From CTSOIL-112 sp964293815 (lineage in GTDB: Bacteria > Pseudomonadota > Gammaproteobacteria > Burkholderiales > Burkholderiaceae), in NCBI GenBank assembly GCA_964293815.1, contig CAXYYC010000021.1:1-44506 (forward strand): 44,506 nucleotides of DNA, written 5' to 3'. Each line of letters starts with the position of its first letter. Within the stretch, counting starts at the first letter, position 1. This document shows positions 40,637 to 44,506 of the stretch, piece by piece. Position numbers and translations under genes: made by a program. Under the pieces are notes generated by a model. It saw only the letters and a list, made by a program, of their open reading frames with translations, was not told the origin of the DNA and did no database searches.

Positions 40637-42118
40637 TTACAGCAGGATAATGTCGTACTGCTCTTGGAAAAACATGCTTTGCGCCTGAAGCGAAATCGGC
40701 TTGCCAATCTGACTGGAGAGCGCCGCCAAGTGTGGCGCCACTTCATCCAGCAGCATATCAATCACGTCGGGATGCGCAACCACGCGAAACGCGCTGGCGT
40801 TGAACTGGCACGCCTCTCGGCGAATTTCGCGCAGAACGTCGTAGCACACGGTGCGCGTGGTTTTGATGATGCCCTTGCCTTGGCACATCGGGCATGGTTC
40901 GCACAATAGTTGCGCCAAGGACTCGCGCGTGCGTTTGCGCGTGACTTCCACCAAGCCAAGCGGGGAAAACGGATGAACCGCAATGCGCGTGCGGTCACGG
41001 GCGAATTCTTCCTGCAACACCTTCATCACATATTCATTGTGCGCCGCGTCCAGCATATCGATAAAATCGAGAATGATGATCCCGCCCAAATTGCGCAACC
41101 GCACTTGATGCACGATTTCTTTGGCCGCTTCCAGATTGGTTTTCAAAATGGTATCGGCAAAGTTGCGCCCCGAGACGTAGCTGCCGGTATTGACGTCAAT
41201 CGTGGTCATCGCTTCGGTCTGCTCGATAATGAGGTAACCGCCGGATTTCAAATCCACGCGGTGTTGCAAAGAGCGATTGATTTCCTCTTCCACTTCATAG
41301 GTGTCAAACAGCGGGCGCTCAACTGGCGCCAGTTTCAAGCGAGGCAAAACCGACGGCATATAGGTCTGTGCAAACGCCTGTAACTGCTGCAAAGTATCGG
41401 CGTTATCACAAATCACGCTTTGCGTATCCTGCGTTACCATATCGCGTAGCACCCGTTGCGCCAGCGTCAAATCACGGTGAATCAAGGTCGGCGCGGAGCG
41501 TTTGCGCTTTTGCTCGTTGATTTCTTGCCAAGTGCGTTTGAGGTAATTGATGTCGTTTTGCCATTCCTCAACAGCCGCGTCCAAGGCCGCCGTTCGGATG
41601 ATGTAGCCGCCATCCGGCGTATCGCCTAAAAGCTCATTCATCTGATTTTTCAGCGCAATGCGTTCCTCGTCGCTGTCCACTTTTTGCGTGACGCCGACGC
41701 CTTCCTCTTTGGGCAAATACACCAGCAGACGACCGGCTATGCTGATTTTGGTAGACAAACGCGCGCCCTTCGTGCCAATCGGGTCTTTGATGACCTGCAC
41801 CAGCACCGTTTGTCCATCGAATAATTGCGTCTCAATCGGCGGTAGCTGATTCACCGCCGTTTGGCTCGCGGTCGGGCTGTGCGTGGCAATCGCCATGTCC
41901 GCGACATGCAAAAACGCCGTGCGCTCCAAACCGATTTCGATGAATGCGGACTGCATACCGGGCAGAACACGCACAACTTTACCCAGATAAATATTACCAA
42001 CCAAGCCTAAATTGCTTTGCCGCTCAATGAAAATCTCCTCAACTCGGCGGTTTTCCAGCAAAGCCACGCGCGTTTCCGCGTCGCAGGTGTTGATCAGAAT
42101 GTCTTGTTTGATGCTCAT
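40637..42118 (-). CDS. rng: Ribonuclease G
   Basis: RNase E/G-family endonuclease that matures 16S rRNA and cleaves mRNA, 493 residues. The S1 domain spans about 38-125 (GNIYLGKVVRVLPGMQSAF at its start). Catalytic D308 (TIDVNTG) and D351 (ILDFIDM) and the zinc-link CPMC (409-412) are all present. No long C-terminal scaffold, so RNase G rather than RNase E. No clear Shine-Dalgarno is seen before ATG. Last gene of the hom / rlmH / maf / rng block; it starts 51 bases after maf. Confidence 0.96.
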   Translation of the reverse strand: MSIKQDILINTCDAETRVALLENRRVEEIFIERQSNLGLVGNIYLGKVVRVLPGMQSAFIEIGLERTAFLHVADMAIATHSPTASQTAVNQLPPIETQLFDGQTVLVQVIKDPIGTKGARLSTKISIAGRLLVYLPKEEGVGVTQKVDSDEERIALKNQMNELLGDTPDGGYIIRTAALDAAVEEWQNDINYLKRTWQEINEQKRKRSAPTLIHRDLTLAQRVLRDMVTQDTQSVICDNADTLQQLQAFAQTYMPSVLPRLKLAPVERPLFDTYEVEEEINRSLQHRVDLKSGGYLIIEQTEAMTTIDVNTGSYVSGRNFADTILKTNLEAAKEIVHQVRLRNLGGIIILDFIDMLDAAHNEYVMKVLQEEFARDRTRIAVHPFSPLGLVEVTRKRTRESLAQLLCEPCPMCQGKGIIKTTRTVCYDVLREIRREACQFNASAFRVVAHPDVIDMLLDEVAPHLAALSSQIGKPISLQAQSMFFQEQYDIILL

Positions 42119-42169
42119 GGTGTGTACTTTTTAATTATTGTTTATATCAATGATACAGCCTGAGCATGA

Positions 42170-42793
42170 TTATGCCTGATTTTGCAACGCTCTGAGCATC
42201 TGTGCGACCTCAAAAATCGGTAAGCCCTTGACCGCAGAAAAGCTACCGCGCAAATGCGCCACAAAACACGCACCATAGCCCTGAATCGCGTATGCTCCGG
42301 CCTTGCCAAACGGTTCGCCGCTGTGGACATAAGCCTCGATTTCCTCAGACGTGATGGGGCGGAAAGTCACCTCGCTGCTCACCACCTGCTCCATCATCGC
42401 GCCCTGCCACGCAATCGCCACCGCCGTATGCACCTGATGCGTTTGCCCAGACAAGCGGTTGAGCATGGTATGCACCTCGTGCGCGTTGGCCGGTTTGCCC
42501 AAAATCTCATCACCAAACGCCACCGTGGTATCTGCGCACAAAATCGGGCGAGTTTTTTGCTCGGGCGAACCATGCTCGGCGATCTGCCGACGCATCATCT
42601 GCGCCTTGGCACGGCACACCCGTTGCACATACGCCAAAGGCAACTCATCGGGCAACACTGCCTCCAAAACCTCCGCCGCATGTGGATCCAGTGGCAAAAC
42701 CACCTCAAACGGCACACCGATTTGCCGCAATAATTCTGCCCGGCGTGGGCTTTGCGACGCCAAAACCATGTCGGGAAAATGAAAGGGATTCAT
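42170..42793 (-). CDS. maf: Maf-family nucleotide pyrophosphatase
   Basis: House-cleaning nucleoside triphosphate pyrophosphatase for modified or non-canonical nucleotides, 207 residues. The signature LASQSPRR is at 11-18, a conserved DTTV segment follows and EIEAYVHSGEPFGKAGAYAIQG contains the family's late glycine and lysine residues. The frame is open another 36 codons upstream inside rlmH; ATG at 42793 is chosen because AGGA lies 8 bases before it and homology begins there. It follows rlmH by 25 bases. Confidence 0.95.
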   Translation of the reverse strand: MNPFHFPDMVLASQSPRRAELLRQIGVPFEVVLPLDPHAAEVLEAVLPDELPLAYVQRVCRAKAQMMRRQIAEHGSPEQKTRPILCADTTVAFGDEILGKPANAHEVHTMLNRLSGQTHQVHTAVAIAWQGAMMEQVVSSEVTFRPITSEEIEAYVHSGEPFGKAGAYAIQGYGACFVAHLRGSFSAVKGLPIFEVAQMLRALQNQA

Positions 42794-42818
42794 CGCCAAA
42801 TCCTCAAAAATAGGCGCA

Positions 42819-43292
42819 TCACGCGCGATGGTAGGGATGATTGATATTGATGGTGTATGCGCGATACAGTTGCTCAGCGAACAGGACGCGCACCATGCCA
42901 TGCGGCAAGGTCAGGCTAGAGAGCCGAATTAAGCCATCGCATTGTGCTTTGAACTCAGGCTCCAAGCCATCCGCCCCACCGATGACAAAGACCACATGGC
43001 TGTGCTCAGTTTGCCAATGCTGCAATTTTTTGGCTAAGTTCACGCTGGTCAAATCCTGACCGCGCTCATCCAAAGCCAAAACCAGCGCGCCTTTTGGTAT
43101 CGCCGCTTGAATTTTGGCGGCCTCCAAACTCATCGCCTGCGCAACGCTTTTACCCTCGCGCGCTTCGGGTTTAAGCTCTTTGCATTCAAGCTTGATTTCG
43201 CGCGCAGGCAAGCGTTTGGCATACTCTTCAAACGCTTGCGTCACCCAGTTTGGCTGTTTGTGGCTGACGGAAATCAGTGTGATGGTCAGCAT
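42819..43292 (-). CDS. rlmH: 23S rRNA pseudouridine-1915 N3-methyltransferase
   Basis: SPOUT-knot methyltransferase of 157 residues that methylates pseudouridine 1915 of 23S rRNA with SAM. The SAM knot is FVIGGADG, and the C-terminal RAYTININHPYHR is the family signature. The ATG at 43292 begins homology (MLTITLIS) although it has a weak ribosome site; upstream extension would overlap hom. It starts 11 bases after the hom stop, so translation is probably coupled. maf follows. Confidence 0.96.
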   Translation of the reverse strand: MLTITLISVSHKQPNWVTQAFEEYAKRLPAREIKLECKELKPEAREGKSVAQAMSLEAAKIQAAIPKGALVLALDERGQDLTSVNLAKKLQHWQTEHSHVVFVIGGADGLEPEFKAQCDGLIRLSSLTLPHGMVRVLFAEQLYRAYTININHPYHRA

Positions 43293-43303
43293 AAGATGAT
43301 GAG

Positions 43304-44506
43304 TTAGTTCAATTCTTCCACACGCAGCTTGACCACATCCCCCGCGACACTGTTCAGAGCCAGAATATCTTGGCAAGCAGCATCCACTTCAGCCTCTTTG
43401 CAAATATGCGTCATGACCACAATTTGCGCTTCTTTGCGTGTGTCGTCCACCTCGGTTTGTAGCATGGCGTCCACCGAAATATTGTGATCAGCCAAAATAC
43501 GGGTCACATCAGCAAGCACGCCTTTCTGATCTTTCACCGTTAAACGCAGGTAGTAGCGGGTTTTGACCGCAGACAGCGGCAGAACCGGAATATTTTCCAG
43601 CGCATTCGGCTGGAAGGCCAAATGTGGCACTCGGTGCTCTGGATCGGCGGTATGCAAACGGGTCACATCAATCAAGTCCGCAACCACGGACGAGCCGGTC
43701 GGCTCGGAACCCGCACCCGCGCCGTAGTACAAGGTCGCGCCAACCGCGTCACCTTTAATCATCACCGCGTTCATCACGCCATTGACGTTGGCGATCAATT
43801 GCTGCTCAGGAATCAAGGTCGGATGTACGCGCAGCTCGATCCCTTCCGGTGTGCGCTTGGTCACGCCCAGTAATTTGATGCGATAACCGAATTTTTCTGC
43901 GTAGCTGATGTCACTGGCGGCCAATTTGCTGATGCCTTCAATCGACGCCGCTTTGAAATTGATCGGTACGCCAAACGCCAATGAGCTCATCAATGTGATT
44001 TTGTGCGCAGCGTCTACCCCCTCAACGTCAAACGTTGGGTCAGCCTCAGCGTAGCCTAATTCCTGAGCCACTTTGAGCGCATCGGCGAATGTCCAGCCCT
44101 TTTCACGCATTTGCGTGAGGATGAAGTTGGTCGTGCCATTGATAATGCCGGCGATCCATTCGATGCGATTGGCTGACAAACCTTCGCGCAAAGCTTTAAT
44201 CACCGGAATACCACCGGCTACAGCTGCCTCGAACGCGACGGTGACGCCTTTTTCCTGAGCCGCTTGGAAAATTTCGTTACCATGCTCGGCGAGCAAGGCC
44301 TTATTCGCGGTCACCACATGTTTGCCATTGGCAATCGCTTCGAGCACGAAACTGCGTGCCGGCTCGTAACCACCGATGAGTTCCACCACGATGTCTACGT
44401 CAGGATGCGAAGCCAATTGGGACAAATCGTTAATCACCTCAACGCCACGCTCTTCCAAATGCGCCGCGCGGCCGGGCGTGCGCTCGCACACCACTGCCAC
44501 TTCAAT
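43304..44506 (-). CDS. hom: Homoserine dehydrogenase, 5' end cut by the window
   Basis: Reduces aspartate semialdehyde to homoserine for threonine and methionine. The visible 400 residues lack about 35 N-terminal residues holding the GxGxxG nucleotide loop, since the frame runs off the window edge. The NAD domain remainder has TANKALLAEHG, and the catalytic domain has GGIPVIKALREGL, INGTTNFIL and YAEADPTFDVEG with the active-site residues. A C-terminal ACT domain (YYLRLTVKDQKGVLADV and on) is consistent with feedback by threonine. An internal GTG at 44500 is not the true start. rlmH follows 11 bases after the stop. Confidence 0.95.
   Translation of the reverse strand: MEVAVVCERTPGRAAHLEERGVEVINDLSQLASHPDVDIVVELIGGYEPARSFVLEAIANGKHVVTANKALLAEHGNEIFQAAQEKGVTVAFEAAVAGGIPVIKALREGLSANRIEWIAGIINGTTNFILTQMREKGWTFADALKVAQELGYAEADPTFDVEGVDAAHKITLMSSLAFGVPINFKAASIEGISKLAASDISYAEKFGYRIKLLGVTKRTPEGIELRVHPTLIPEQQLIANVNGVMNAVMIKGDAVGATLYYGAGAGSEPTGSSVVADLIDVTRLHTADPEHRVPHLAFQPNALENIPVLPLSAVKTRYYLRLTVKDQKGVLADVTRILADHNISVDAMLQTEVDDTRKEAQIVVMTHICKEAEVDAACQDILALNSVAGDVVKLRVEELN

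Overview
This window looks like ordinary chromosome from a betaproteobacterium, most likely order Burkholderiales; I cannot name the genus. The grounds are moderate G+C with Gram-negative gene content (KDO synthesis, TolC, Tat and lipoprotein signals) and familiar blocks such as pyrG-kdsA-eno, rpsB-tsf and rlmH-maf-rng. I see no phage, insertion sequence, integron or CRISPR array. Most genes are housekeeping or oxidative-stress genes, with many clear intrinsic terminators.

Layout. 1-2.6 kb (minus strand): arginine synthesis, argD then argF, separated by a small A+T-rich orphan gene that looks acquired. 2.9-5.2 kb (minus): an electrophile and peroxide detoxification cluster nemR-nemA-ohr, with near-identical operators in front of nemR and nemA. 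The nemR promoter is consensus and appears to give a leaderless mRNA. 5.3-7.4 kb (minus): a hemolysin III/PAQR membrane protein, a short CDF cation transporter and dcd. 7.5-14.1 kb (plus): serS, then a TolC / HlyD / ABC-2 permease / ABC-2 permease operon with no ATPase gene. 14.2-14.6 kb: tRNA-Ala(GGC) and two identical tRNA-Glu(TTC) genes. 14.7-15.3 kb: a PlsC-like acyltransferase. 15.4-19.5 kb (minus): pyrG, a 47-codon membrane-protein gene, kdsA of the cysteine (metal-dependent) type, and eno. 19.7-24.4 kb (minus): rpsB and tsf, then an acetyl-CoA hydrolase/CoA-transferase gene lying between tsf and pyrH. 24.7-26.8 kb: map, a periplasmic XAC2610-like protein and a small DUF4395-like membrane protein.

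27-32.9 kb: a second-type EF-G (plus), then corC, ahpF and ahpC (minus), with a well-formed OxyR-type site upstream of ahpC. 33-36.2 kb: a gluconate module, with LacI-type gntR divergent from gntK-gntT and an operator candidate between them. 36.4-37.1 kb: two small exported proteins. 37.2-40.6 kb: a LysR regulator divergent from a DoxX / azoreductase / MoaF-like / extradiol-dioxygenase operon, probably for quinone or aromatic stress. 40.6 kb to the end (minus): hom (cut by the window edge), rlmH, maf and rng.

A theme is redox and electrophile defence: nemRA-ohr, ahpCF with its OxyR site, and the LysR/azoR operon. I found no wholly new system. The best candidates for follow-up are the ATPase-less ABC-2 export operon, the leaderless nemR promoter with ohr in its regulon, the dual-start Tat-type dioxygenase, and the small unannotated membrane-protein gene after pyrG.
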